Assembly: GCF_940670685.1 (NCBI RefSeq)
Contig: NZ_OW711693.1
Location: 2,914,001 to 2,978,000, forward strand
Reading direction: 5' to 3'
Source: Anaeropeptidivorans aminofermentans
GTDB lineage: Bacteria > Bacillota > Clostridia > Lachnospirales > UBA5962
DNA: 64,000 nt
Part shown: positions 28,585 to 36,519 of the stretch, piece by piece
How the letters are laid out: every line of letters begins with the position of its first letter
Numbering within the stretch: position 1 is the first letter of the stretch
The notes under the pieces: generated by a model
The model's database searches: none
What the model was told of the DNA's origin: nothing
Seen by the model: only the letters and a program-made list of their open reading frames with translations
Translations under genes and position numbers: made by a program

Positions 28585-29312
28585 TATAATCTGTAGCCCC
28601 TCGGTGTTACCATTTTGTTATCTATCATAACAGTCTCTTTATTTCCTATAAAAACAGTGGTAAACATATCTACTTTTTCGTCTTTTAATTCCTTTAAGCT
28701 TAACACCTTATATGCTTCCCCGTGACGGCCGATATTTCTTACTAAGCCGCAAACAGTTTCAGGAGGCTTATGTTCCATCATGATGCTGCAGGCCTTTTCT
28801 AAATAGTCGCTTCTTTTCCTGCTGGAAGGATTATAAAGGCATATAGCCATATCGGCTTCCGCAGAAAGCCTTAAGCGTTTTTCAATCAGTTCCCAAGGGG
28901 TTAATAAATCACTTAAAGAAATGACGGAAAAATCATGGCCCAAAGGCGCCCCAAGGACTGCTCCGCCGCTTAAAGCCGCTGTAATTCCAGGGATTACTTC
29001 CACTGAAACATTTTCATAGTCACTTAAAAGCTCGTATATAAGCCCCGCCATGCCGTAAACTCCTGCGTCACCGCTGGAAACCATGGCAATGGTTTTCCCC
29101 TTGGAAGCTTCTGAAAGGGCGGCTTCACAGCGTATTTTTTCCTGTTTCATGGGGGTTGTCATAAACTCCTTATGGGAAAACTTCTCCTTTAATAAGTCCG
29201 CATATACTGTATATCCTACGATGATATCTGATTCCTCTAAGGCTGTTAAAGCCTTTTGGGTCATGTTTTCAATATCTCCCGGGCCGATGCCCACAACATA
29301 TAATTTTCCCAT
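28584..29312 (-). CDS. cbiH: Cobalt-factor III C17-methyltransferase
   Basis: The 242-residue SAM-dependent methyltransferase performs ring contraction together with C17 methylation. Visible motifs are LYVVGIGPGDIENMTQKAL, VSSGDAGVYGMAGLIYE, EVIPGITAALSGGAVLGAPLG followed by HDF, and ICLYNPSSRKR. An upstream TTG (29324) is possible, but GAGGT lies 5 bases before the ATG at 29312, one base after the cbiG stop. Confidence 0.94.
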   Translation of the reverse strand: MGKLYVVGIGPGDIENMTQKALTALEESDIIVGYTVYADLLKEKFSHKEFMTTPMKQEKIRCEAALSEASKGKTIAMVSSGDAGVYGMAGLIYELLSDYENVSVEVIPGITAALSGGAVLGAPLGHDFSVISLSDLLTPWELIEKRLRLSAEADMAICLYNPSSRKRSDYLEKACSIMMEHKPPETVCGLVRNIGRHGEAYKVLSLKELKDEKVDMFTTVFIGNKETVMIDNKMVTPRGYRL

Positions 29313-29313
29313 A

Positions 29314-30315
29314 CTATACCTCAAAATCTATATTATAATTGCCCTCCGAAAGGGCCATGGTGATGCCGTCAAAGGCTCTTTTTCTGAAAATAAGCCTGCC
29401 GTTATTTCCCAATACGGCGCTTCTTTCACATACATTGTCTACTCCTGTAACGCTCTTTACAAAATCCGAAGAGACAAAATCCCCTTTTGCCGCCACAAGC
29501 TCCTGCGAAGTAAAAATAACGAGAGGGATATTATGTTTTTCCGAAAGATTTAAAATTGCCTTTTCATCTTTTTTTAAGTCTATGGTAGCTATCTTAAAAA
29601 TAGCTTTTTCATGAATCTCTGAAAGACTTAAAAGCTCTGCGAAAGCCTTTTCCATTTTTTCCGCAGCCATATCTTTACGGCAGCCGATACCTAAACATAA
29701 GCTCTTTGGAATTAAATGAAGGGCGTCTTCTTTTATTTTATAAGGGCTTATTATGACGTCAGGCTGAGTTCCTTCTAATTGAACCCCTTTAGGGATTTTT
29801 CCTTTGATTTCATAAAGGCTTTTTATATAGATATTTTTGCCTGATAAAATTTTAGCGGAAACCGGGGCTATTTTTTCAGGATTGGCGATGGAAAGATTGT
29901 TTTTCTTCGCCCATGTGTCTACGGCAAAGACATTGTTAATATCTGTCGCCGTCGTAATCACAGGAACCGCCTCTATGAGCTTTGATATTTCCTCCGTAAG
30001 GGCATTGGCTCCGCCTAAATGGCCGGAAAGCAAGGATATCACAAAGCACCCTTTTTCATCTATGACGATTACGGCAGGGTCTACGGTTTTGGATTTCATA
30101 AAGGGGGCAATAGCCCTTACGGCAATACCGGTGGCCCCTATGAATATCAGGGCCCCTGCTTCCTTGAAGCTCTCTTCCGTCCATTTTGAAAGGTTCGTGT
30201 GCTCCTTTTTCCCGGAAGAAAGGCTTATGCTGTTTCCTTTCTGGTGAAGAAGCTCTTGGAGCCTTTCTCCAAGGGCCATTCCTTTTTCAGTAAATGCAAT
30301 CATATTAATTTTCAT
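29314..30315 (-). CDS. cbiG: Cobalt-precorrin-5A hydrolase
   Basis: The 333-residue CbiG opens the delta-lactone and releases acetaldehyde. The N-terminal domain is KINMIAFTEKGMALGERLQE with GATGIAVRAIAPFMKSK. The middle has DPAVIVIDEKGCFVISLLSG followed by HLGGANALTEEI. The C-terminal CobE-like domain is LCLGIGCRKDMAAEKME and ATIDLKKDEKAI. The ATG at 30315 overlaps the end of cbiF by 11 bases and gives the standard N-terminus. A longer reading to 30357 has no support. Confidence 0.93.
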   Translation of the reverse strand: MKINMIAFTEKGMALGERLQELLHQKGNSISLSSGKKEHTNLSKWTEESFKEAGALIFIGATGIAVRAIAPFMKSKTVDPAVIVIDEKGCFVISLLSGHLGGANALTEEISKLIEAVPVITTATDINNVFAVDTWAKKNNLSIANPEKIAPVSAKILSGKNIYIKSLYEIKGKIPKGVQLEGTQPDVIISPYKIKEDALHLIPKSLCLGIGCRKDMAAEKMEKAFAELLSLSEIHEKAIFKIATIDLKKDEKAILNLSEKHNIPLVIFTSQELVAAKGDFVSSDFVKSVTGVDNVCERSAVLGNNGRLIFRKRAFDGITMALSEGNYNIDFEV

Positions 30316-31069
30316 TTGTTGTTCCTTTACGGAATTCCGTTGTAAAGTCCGGGGCATAAAGCCTTGACCTTTCGTATGGTTCTCCTAAAAAGCCCCCCAC
30401 GAGAATCAGGGCAGTCTTTTTTATATTGTTCTTTTCGGCGGTTTCCGCAAGCTCCGAAAGCCTGCACCGAAACACCTTTTCATCGGGCCATGTGGCTTTA
30501 TAAACGATTGCCGCCGGTGTATCCTCCGAATAGCCGCCTTTTATCAGCTCCTGCTGCAATCCCTTTATAAGCCCTGTGCTTAAAAAAATCACCATCGTGG
30601 CTCCATGGGCGGCAAAGGAAGCTATTTTTTCCTTTTCAGGCACAGGGGTCCTGCCTTCCATTCTTGTGATAATGACGCTTTGGCTTACCCCCGGAAGGGT
30701 ATATTCTGCCTTTAAAGCAGCCGCTGCACCGCAGAAACTTGAAACCCCCGGCACTACGTCATAGGCTATATTTCTTTCGTCAAGCTCGTCCATCTGCTCT
30801 TTTATGGCACCGTAAAGGCATGGATCCCCCGTGTGAAGCCGTACTGTAAGGCAGCCCTTTTTCTCGGCTTCTTTCATGACAGTAATCACTTCTTCAAGGG
30901 TCATTTCTGCACTGTTATAAATTAAAGCATCTTTACGGCAGTATTCTAAAAGCTCTTTATTTACAAGGCTTCCCGCATAGATGACGCAATCTGCCTTTTC
31001 CAGAAGCCTTGCTCCTCTTACGGTTATAAGGTCCGCCCCTCCGCTTCCCGCTCCTACAAAATAGACCAT
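30305..31069 (-). CDS. cbiF: Cobalt-precorrin-4 C11-methyltransferase
   Basis: The 254-residue SAM methyltransferase has VYFVGAGSGGADLITVRGARL at its start, CVIYAGSLV, RLHTGDPCLYGAIKEQMD and VVPGVSSFCGAAAALKAEYT followed by LPGVSQSVIITR, the distinctive CbiF/CobM region. A C-terminal VGGFLGEPYERSRLYAPDF is also typical. It begins 5 bases after cbiL. Confidence 0.95.
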   Translation of the reverse strand: MVYFVGAGSGGADLITVRGARLLEKADCVIYAGSLVNKELLEYCRKDALIYNSAEMTLEEVITVMKEAEKKGCLTVRLHTGDPCLYGAIKEQMDELDERNIAYDVVPGVSSFCGAAAALKAEYTLPGVSQSVIITRMEGRTPVPEKEKIASFAAHGATMVIFLSTGLIKGLQQELIKGGYSEDTPAAIVYKATWPDEKVFRCRLSELAETAEKNNIKKTALILVGGFLGEPYERSRLYAPDFTTEFRKGTTNEN

Positions 31070-31074
31070 AGCAT

Positions 31075-31764
31075 CTAATCCTTTACTATAATAGTCGTAA
31101 AATAACTTCCGCCGTCTTGCGCTTCGTTCATATCATATATAACCTTTTCATTGGGCAAGCCGCAGTTTTCCACCAAAATGGCTTTTTCCAAAAGTCCTGC
31201 TTCAGCTAATGCTTTTTTAACGCTTTCAATGGATTCTTTGTTTTTCATCAAAACCTTAGTGCCTTTTAGGCCAATGTTTTCTTCAAGGCCTTCATGGCAC
31301 ATGGGCACAATATGCAAAGGCTTTTCGATGGAAGTAAGGCTTTCCTGCAATCTTGCCCCCACGGCACAGAAGCTTGTAATCCCAGGAATCATTTGAGTTT
31401 CAAAGCCTTTCTCCTTAATTAAAGGAAGGATATAGCTTACGGTAGAATAGATGGAAACATCACCCAAATTAAGCATGGAAACATTCAATCCCTGATTTAA
31501 ATAGCCTTCCGCTTCTTTGGCTATTGCTTCATATCTTTTTTGTCTGATTGTTGCATCCTTTACCATGGGAAAAGCTATTTTCACAACCTTTTTCCCTGAA
31601 AAATCCACGGCTCCTTCTGCGATGCTTAAAGCTAAGGATTGCCCGCTTTTTGTTTCCGGCGCAAGAATGATTTGAGAATTTTCAATGGTCTTTACGGCTT
31701 TCAAAGTCAAAAGCTCCGGGTCTCCCGGGCCGATGCCCACGCCGTAGAATACTCCTTTTTTCAT
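31075..31764 (-). CDS. cbiL: Cobalt-factor II C20-methyltransferase
   Basis: The 229-residue SAM methyltransferase has GVFYGVGIGPGDPELLTLKA followed by VKTIENSQIILAPE, MLNLGDVSIYSTVSYI and QMIPGITSFCAVGARLQESL, matching CbiL/CobI. It catalyses the first methylation after cobalt insertion. AAAGAGGT precedes the ATG. It lies 23 bases after cbiD. Confidence 0.94.
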   Translation of the reverse strand: MKKGVFYGVGIGPGDPELLTLKAVKTIENSQIILAPETKSGQSLALSIAEGAVDFSGKKVVKIAFPMVKDATIRQKRYEAIAKEAEGYLNQGLNVSMLNLGDVSIYSTVSYILPLIKEKGFETQMIPGITSFCAVGARLQESLTSIEKPLHIVPMCHEGLEENIGLKGTKVLMKNKESIESVKKALAEAGLLEKAILVENCGLPNEKVIYDMNEAQDGGSYFTTIIVKD

Positions 31765-31787
31765 GATGTACCTCTTTAGATTTATTT

Positions 31788-32924
31788 TTATGGGGCAATT
31801 TCTCTGAAATATGCCATAAGCCTATCTAAACCGCTGCTTTTGGCGAGGATACCCCATTGATTGCTGTAAATCATAATTTCTGTATTCAGGCCCTCGGCCT
31901 TTCGTTTGATATTATGCTCTATTTTTTCCATAAGAGATGCCATAACCCTATCCCTTAAATGAACTTCATCAAGGATTTCTATGGCCTCGTCTGTGGTTAC
32001 GCTATTCATAAGGCGTATGAGTATTTCTTTATCCGCCCCGGAGACTCCTGCATGGGCCGTTATGATTTCTGCCCTGCCATCCCCATACATGGAATGGGTA
32101 TTTAGCATATTGGCGGAAAGCTTTACAAATTTCCCGATATGGCCTACAAGAAGCACATTTTCAAAGCCGTAGTTTAAGAGAAAATCGATGGTTTCTCCGA
32201 TAAAATTAGCGCATTTTATCTGAGGGATTTTTTCCGCAAAAGGATAACTTTTTAAAAAATCCTCCCCGTAATTACCGGGGGTGATGATAATATCCTTCTT
32301 ATGCTCTGCCGAAATCATCTTGATTTCTGCTTCTATAGTATCTACAAGGGCTTGAAGGCTCTGGGGCTCCACGATGCCTGTGGTTCCGAGAATGGAAATA
32401 CCCCCTTCAATGCCAAGGTTTGCGTTAAAGGTCTTCTTGGCTATTTCTTCTCCCATAGGGGCGCTGATAATTACATTAAGGCCGCCGGTATAACGATATT
32501 CTTTGCATACCTTTAAAACCGCTTCTTCTATCATTTGCATCGGAACCTTATTGATGGCGGCTTCTCCGACGTTTTGCTGCAGCCCCCGCCTGGTTACCCT
32601 GCCGATGCCCTTTCCCCCGTCTACAATAATTTTTCCGTCATCTCTAAAAGACACTTCAGCATAAATCAGCATCCCTCTGGTGGCATCAATATCGTCGCCG
32701 GAATCCTTTTCTACAGCACAGGAGGCCTTTTCTTCATTCAGTATGATATCATGAAGCATTGCTTCTACTTTTAATCCCTTTGGGGTCATAATATCTGCTT
32801 TTGAAGCGGTATTTTGGCTTAAAAGCATAAGGGCAGAAGCCTTTGCGGCAATCGTCGCACAGGTTCCGGTAGTATACCCGCATCTTAATTTTTTTCTTCC
32901 TTTTGTGATATAATGCTCAAACAA
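31788..32924 (-). CDS. cbiD: Cobalt-precorrin-5B C1-methyltransferase
   Basis: The 378-residue CbiD has the diagnostic LRCGYTTGTCATIAAKASAL near the N-terminus. It also has GKGIGRVTRRGLQQNVGEAA, NVIISAPMGEEIAKKTFNAN followed by LGIEGGISILGTTGIVEP, and NFIGETIDFLLNYGFENVLL then VGHIGKFVKLSANMLNTHS. The start is TTG at 32924. The upstream interval to cbiK (32925-33190) holds a complete family-1 repeat, so cbiD is separated from cbiK within the presumed operon. Confidence 0.94.
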   Translation of the reverse strand: MFEHYITKGRKKLRCGYTTGTCATIAAKASALMLLSQNTASKADIMTPKGLKVEAMLHDIILNEEKASCAVEKDSGDDIDATRGMLIYAEVSFRDDGKIIVDGGKGIGRVTRRGLQQNVGEAAINKVPMQMIEEAVLKVCKEYRYTGGLNVIISAPMGEEIAKKTFNANLGIEGGISILGTTGIVEPQSLQALVDTIEAEIKMISAEHKKDIIITPGNYGEDFLKSYPFAEKIPQIKCANFIGETIDFLLNYGFENVLLVGHIGKFVKLSANMLNTHSMYGDGRAEIITAHAGVSGADKEILIRLMNSVTTDEAIEILDEVHLRDRVMASLMEKIEHNIKRKAEGLNTEIMIYSNQWGILAKSSGLDRLMAYFREIAP

Positions 32925-33045
32925 GAAAACCGCCCCTGTACTTTCAGCTAAACTTTTTTATAATAAATTTAAAATTAAACAGCAGCAAAAGCCGTTTATG
33001 GAAAATAGCTTTTTGTTTCTATTTCAATCTCATTTTGCTTTAATT

Positions 33046-33184
33046 TATAGTAAATTTCTTATAAAGAAGGAACAAAAACCTATTCGCTGCGGATTCAAAA
33101 ACACGGATTTCCTTCGAAAACAGTACATTTTTGAATTCTCGCAAATATACGGTTTTGTTCCTGTTTTGCTTGAAATTTACTATA
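33046..33184. repeat. Family-1 MITE-like element between cbiK and cbiD
   Basis: This 139-bp copy has ends TATAGTAAATTT / AAATTTACTATA and the core AAAACACGGATTTCCTTCGAAAACA. Its edge is 6 bases past the cbiK stop. If cbiK-cbiC is one transcript, the element is transcribed as a long hairpin. Confidence 0.8.
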
Positions 33185-33190
33185 CTATAT

Positions 33191-33967
33191 TTATTTCTTC
33201 ATGGATTCTTCCAAATGGTTCATATAAATAGTTCTTATTTCTTCGTATTCGCCAAGGCCTTTCAGTATGACTTCAACCTCGATGCCTTCATTGGCAATGA
33301 TTGCTTTCCAGCTGTCGTCCTCATCTCCTGCCATATCATTTGTGGCATGGTCTCCCGCAACAAGCATCAAAGGCGTAAGCTTTACTTTTTTAGGCTTCAT
33401 TTCTTTCAGTGCTTCTATAATATCTTCAATATCGGGCTTTGCTTCAACGGTGCCTACAAGAATATTCTGAAAGCCTTTTTTATCAAATTCGGCCTTGATT
33501 TCCTCATATACCTTATTAATTTCATGTTCTGTTCCGTGGCCCATTAAAACAAGAGCTTCGTCTTCTTCCAGCGGGAAGGCCTTTGATATAATATTCGTAA
33601 AGGTTTCAACATCGGAATAATCTGCAAATAAAGGCTTTCCTACGGTGATTGTTTTAAATTTATCCTCATATTCAGAAACCATACGAAGCATTTTCTCATA
33701 CTCGTCACCGCATATGATGTGGGTAGACTGAATATGCAGATTTTCTATGCCGTCATCTAAAAGCTTTTGAAGGGCTTCTTTCACGTTAAAAATCTTCATG
33801 CCTCTTTTTGAAAGGCTCCTTATAATCATGGAGCTTGTATAAGCCTGAACCAAAGCATAAGAAGGGTATTTTTCGGATATTGCTTTTTCAATATTGTTAA
33901 TCGTCTTTTCTCTTGTTTCGTCATAGGTAGTACCAAAACTGATTAATAAAATTGCATCTTTTCCCAT
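33191..33967 (-). CDS. cbiK: Sirohydrochlorin cobaltochelatase (CbiK type)
   Basis: The 258-residue anaerobic cobaltochelatase inserts Co2+ into sirohydrochlorin, the first committed step of the anaerobic pathway. Motifs are ILLISFGTTYDETREKTI at the start, the metal-binding histidine in LVLMGHGTEHEINKVYE at about 142, and LTPLMLVAGDHATNDMAGDE followed by DDSWK. No signal peptide is seen, so this is the cytosolic form. AGGAGG lies upstream of the ATG. It is the first gene behind the cobalamin riboswitch, about 370 bases downstream of its terminator. Confidence 0.94.
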   Translation of the reverse strand: MGKDAILLISFGTTYDETREKTINNIEKAISEKYPSYALVQAYTSSMIIRSLSKRGMKIFNVKEALQKLLDDGIENLHIQSTHIICGDEYEKMLRMVSEYEDKFKTITVGKPLFADYSDVETFTNIISKAFPLEEDEALVLMGHGTEHEINKVYEEIKAEFDKKGFQNILVGTVEAKPDIEDIIEALKEMKPKKVKLTPLMLVAGDHATNDMAGDEDDSWKAIIANEGIEVEVILKGLGEYEEIRTIYMNHLEESMKK

Positions 33968-34000
33968 AATATCCTCCTGGAATATAATAAAGTTCAGCGT

Positions 34001-34211
34001 AAAATAGCTTTAAAATAGTAGCAAAACCCTATTTTCATAAACGGCTTAAACATAATAGAAACGCTTATATTAAGCCCTTCATAGTCAACAAAGCTGAAAA
34101 GGACCTTTATTGACTATGAGGAAGCGTTCATCTATCTTCACTGTAACTATTTTCAGATTCACTAAGTATAAAATATACAGTTTTTTACTACAACTAAATT
34201 ATTTTAAATAG
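34001..34211. repeat. Subfamily-1b hairpin repeat in the cbiK leader
   Basis: AAAATAGTAGCAAAACCCTA...TCATAAACGGCTTA at the left matches 54410-54450. The right end TACAGTTTTTTACTAC...AAATTATTTTAAATA is its inverted partner. The interior contains a nested stem: AAACGCTT / AAGCGTT outside CATAGTCAA / TTGACTATG (34059-34128). It is non-coding. Confidence 0.55.
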
Positions 34212-34268
34212 GCTGCGGGCAATCCAAACCGCCACTTATAAAGCTCACAGGGCATTTTTATGCTCAGA

Positions 34269-34312
34269 GAACTTAAAATCAAGCATAAGCTTGTAAATCT
34301 CTTTTAAGTGAG
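34269..34312. repeat. Family-3 short palindromic repeat
   Basis: GAACTTAAAATCAAGCATAA followed by GCTTGTAAATCTCTTTTAAG contains the stem AAGC-ATA-AGCTT. Related copies lie at 34621, 37502 and 58450. Confidence 0.55.
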
Positions 34313-34340
34313 CCCTGGTTACTAAGTTCGTGCCTTCTCA

Positions 34341-34375
34341 TAATAATAAAAAAACCATTTTCTATACGAAAACGG
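34341..34375 (-). terminator. Riboswitch-controlled intrinsic terminator before cbiK
   Basis: On the minus strand CCGTTTTC-GTATA-GAAAATGG is followed by a run of seven T. It lies directly after the cobalamin aptamer and is the likely expression platform: high cobalamin would favour this hairpin and stop transcription of the cbi operon. Confidence 0.75.
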
Positions 34376-34379
34376 CGGC

Positions 34380-34573
34380 AAAAGCTCAGGGCTTGTGGCT
34401 GCTTCTCCTATGTTTCGTAGGCAAGCAGTTTGCGGCCAGTTTTCCGCTATGGCTTAAGTAACAGAAACTCTGTTACTTAAAGACAGTTTTCCGGCTTCAT
34501 AAGAAGATTTCTTCTTATTTCACGGTGGCGAACCCGCACAGGAATTTACCTGTTTGCCTGTCTTTAAAGCATT
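34380..34573 (-). ncRNA. Cobalamin riboswitch (RF00174 type) controlling the cbi operon
   Basis: The minus-strand transcript has AAAGACAG pairing with CTGTCTTT (P1). The conserved core ACAGGTAAATTCCTGTGCGG leads into GTTCGCCACCGTGAA (the GCCACTG element), followed by a variable stem AAGAAGAAATCTTCTT and the 3' AGCCGGAAAACTG box. A stem AGTAACAG/CTGTTACT and the large hairpin CTGCTTGCCTACGAAACATAGG complete it. The RNA senses adenosyl- or other cobalamins. It sits between a consensus promoter and a terminator, upstream of cbiK. The box CGGAAAACTG is repeated 50 bases later (AGCGGAAAACTGGCC). Confidence 0.85.
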
Positions 34574-34579
34574 TCTTAA

Positions 34580-34608
34580 AGTATAACACAGCCTGCATAG
34601 GCCGTCAA
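34580..34608 (-). promoter_or_regulatory. Sigma-A promoter of the cobalamin operon
   Basis: On the minus strand TTGACG (34608-34603), a 17-base spacer and TATACT (34585-34580) match the consensus. Transcription would begin about 34573, immediately before the riboswitch P1 stem. Confidence 0.85.
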
Positions 34609-34620
34609 TTTATACAAAGG

Positions 34621-34668
34621 GAACTTAAAATAAGATATAAGCGTAAGCTTGTAAATCTTTTTTAGGAA
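34621..34668. repeat. Family-3 short palindromic repeat
   Basis: GAACTTAAAATAAGATATAA...GCGTAAGCTTGTAAATCTTTTT is related to the copies at 34269, 37502 and 58450. It lies between btuD-like and the cbi promoter. Confidence 0.5.
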
Positions 34669-34730
34669 GCGCCTTTTTAACAAACAGATTTTCATCTTTG
34701 TTAAAGATATTACAGTATCTCTGCAATTTA

Positions 34731-35495
34731 TCAAATATTCCTAAAAAAATATTGGATACCTGCGGTTTTTGTTTCCTCCTTGGAAATGGAAACCCCAAAG
34801 GCCTCGTTTATACGGCCTGATTCGTACACGTCTTCCGGCTTTCCTGAAATTATCATCTCCCCCTTATTCATGAGAGCTATTTTATCGGAATTTTTAAGGG
34901 CCAAATTCAAATCATGCAAAACCATAATAACAGTTTTTCCCCGTTCTTTAAGAAGCTTTGCCATATTCATGATTTCAAGCTGGTGGGATATATCCAGATA
35001 CGTCGTCGGCTCATCGAGAAAGACGATTTCCGTATCCTGAGCAATAACCATGGCAATATAGGCCTTTTGCCTTTCTCCTCCCGAGATACGGCTTAAATTT
35101 TTATGGGCCAAATGAAAAATATTCGTTGCCTTCATAGCTTCCCGTGCTATTTCATAATCTTTTTTCGTGTACCTTCTGGGATAGCCTAAATAAGGGAATC
35201 TTCCATGGAGAACCATTTTTTCAACGGTAATATTATAAGTATTTCTTGATTGGGGAAGATACGAAATCTCTTTGGCTACATCACATCTTTTTATAGTAGA
35301 TAACTCTCTGCCTTTAAGCAGAACTTTTCCGCAGAAAGGCTCTAATAGGCCTGCGGTAATTTTTATAAATGTGGACTTTCCGCAGCCGTTCGGGCCGATG
35401 ATTGTTGTGATTTCTCCTTCCGAAAACCCAAGGGAAACATTATGTATCTTAGGCTCTTTGAAATATCCCCCTGTAATATTCAACGCTTCAAGCAT
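34731..35495 (-). CDS. btuD: ABC transporter ATP-binding protein, probable cobalamin/corrinoid importer (BtuD-like)
   Basis: The 254-residue ATPase of the FecE/BtuD class has Walker A IIGPNGCGKSTFIK at about 34-47, Q-loop YLPQSRN, signature RISGGERQKAYIAM, Walker B IVFLDEPTTYLD and switch histidine VLHDLN. The ATG at 35495 has GGAGG 7 bases upstream and lies inside the permease gene end, so the two are translationally coupled. By sequence, siderophore and cobalamin importers look alike. The adjacent riboswitch and cbi operon make corrinoid the likely substrate. Confidence 0.85.
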   Translation of the reverse strand: MLEALNITGGYFKEPKIHNVSLGFSEGEITTIIGPNGCGKSTFIKITAGLLEPFCGKVLLKGRELSTIKRCDVAKEISYLPQSRNTYNITVEKMVLHGRFPYLGYPRRYTKKDYEIAREAMKATNIFHLAHKNLSRISGGERQKAYIAMVIAQDTEIVFLDEPTTYLDISHQLEIMNMAKLLKERGKTVIMVLHDLNLALKNSDKIALMNKGEMIISGKPEDVYESGRINEAFGVSISKEETKTAGIQYFFRNI

Positions 35496-36519
35496 CTTCA
35501 CGCCTCCTTTTTCGTCCCAGAAGAAGCCATATGAAAAATGGAACTCCTAAAAAAGACATGATGATTCCCAAAGGAAGCTCATAAGGGGCAAATATTACTC
35601 TTGCTAGGGTATCACATATACAGGCGAAGGCCGCTCCCATAATTGCCGAAAGAGGCAGAAGCTTCTTACTTTCATTTCCTGTAAAGAACCTTGCTGCATG
35701 GGGAATAATAAGGCCTATAAATCCTAAAAGACCGGCAAAGCTTACAGATGCGCCTGCAAGGGCCGCCCCTGAAACAAGAAAGATAAATTTATAAAGCTTC
35801 GTGTTAAGGCCAAGACTTTTGGCTGTAGTTTCCCCAAGAGAAAGCACGTCCATTTCATTGGAAAGGCTTATGGTAAGAAGGATTGCCAATAATATGATTA
35901 TCCCGGGAAGCCTGATGCTGTCTATGGTTGCTCCTGCGATGCTTCCGATTCTAAAGGAGGTGGTTCCCGTTAGCGCTTCCGGAAAGAAAGTGACTATTGT
36001 ATCTATTCCGGCGCTTAAGAGGCTGCTTACGGCTACTCCTGCAAGGATTAAGGTTGCCCTGCCCGCCCCTGTTCTTGAGGATAACAAATATACAAAAAGC
36101 ACCGTAAAAAGCGCACCTAAAAATGCGGCAAAAGGAGACAGATAAAAATAATCGGGAAAAAAAGCATAAAACAAAATAACTGCAAATCCCGCACCGGAAT
36201 TTACCCCTATAATATTCGGCCCTGCAAGGGGATTTTCTAAAACCGACTGTATTACTGCGCCGGAAACTGCAAGGGCACTGCCTGAAAGCAAGGCGGCAAG
36301 CATTCTCGGAAACCGCACATGGGCTATGATTCTATAGGTTTTGGAATTTTCTCTTAAAATAAGCGCTTCTGTAATATCTTTAAGGCTTATATTTACGGAA
36401 CCTATGCAGATACTTAATACTATGGCAATGAAAAGAACCCCAATACTAAAAAACATGATGGTTTTAAAATCCGGCTTATTCTGTTTTATCTGAATAAAGA
36501 ATTTCCTTAAGCATTTCAT
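35488..36519 (-). CDS. btuC: FecCD/BtuC-type ABC transporter permease
   Basis: The 343-residue permease has about ten hydrophobic helices. Family hallmarks are RFPRMLAALLSGSALAVSGA then VIQSVLENPLAGPNIIGVNS near residues 55-90, GAALAGASVSFAGLLGFIGL then IIPHAARFF, and PLGIIMSFLGVPFFIWLLL at the end. The ATG at 36519 with GGGGAGAAAG upstream is preferred over 36540. It overlaps the btuF-like gene by 44 bases. Confidence 0.88.
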   Translation of the reverse strand: MKCLRKFFIQIKQNKPDFKTIMFFSIGVLFIAIVLSICIGSVNISLKDITEALILRENSKTYRIIAHVRFPRMLAALLSGSALAVSGAVIQSVLENPLAGPNIIGVNSGAGFAVILFYAFFPDYFYLSPFAAFLGALFTVLFVYLLSSRTGAGRATLILAGVAVSSLLSAGIDTIVTFFPEALTGTTSFRIGSIAGATIDSIRLPGIIILLAILLTISLSNEMDVLSLGETTAKSLGLNTKLYKFIFLVSGAALAGASVSFAGLLGFIGLIIPHAARFFTGNESKKLLPLSAIMGAAFACICDTLARVIFAPYELPLGIIMSFLGVPFFIWLLLGRKRRREDA

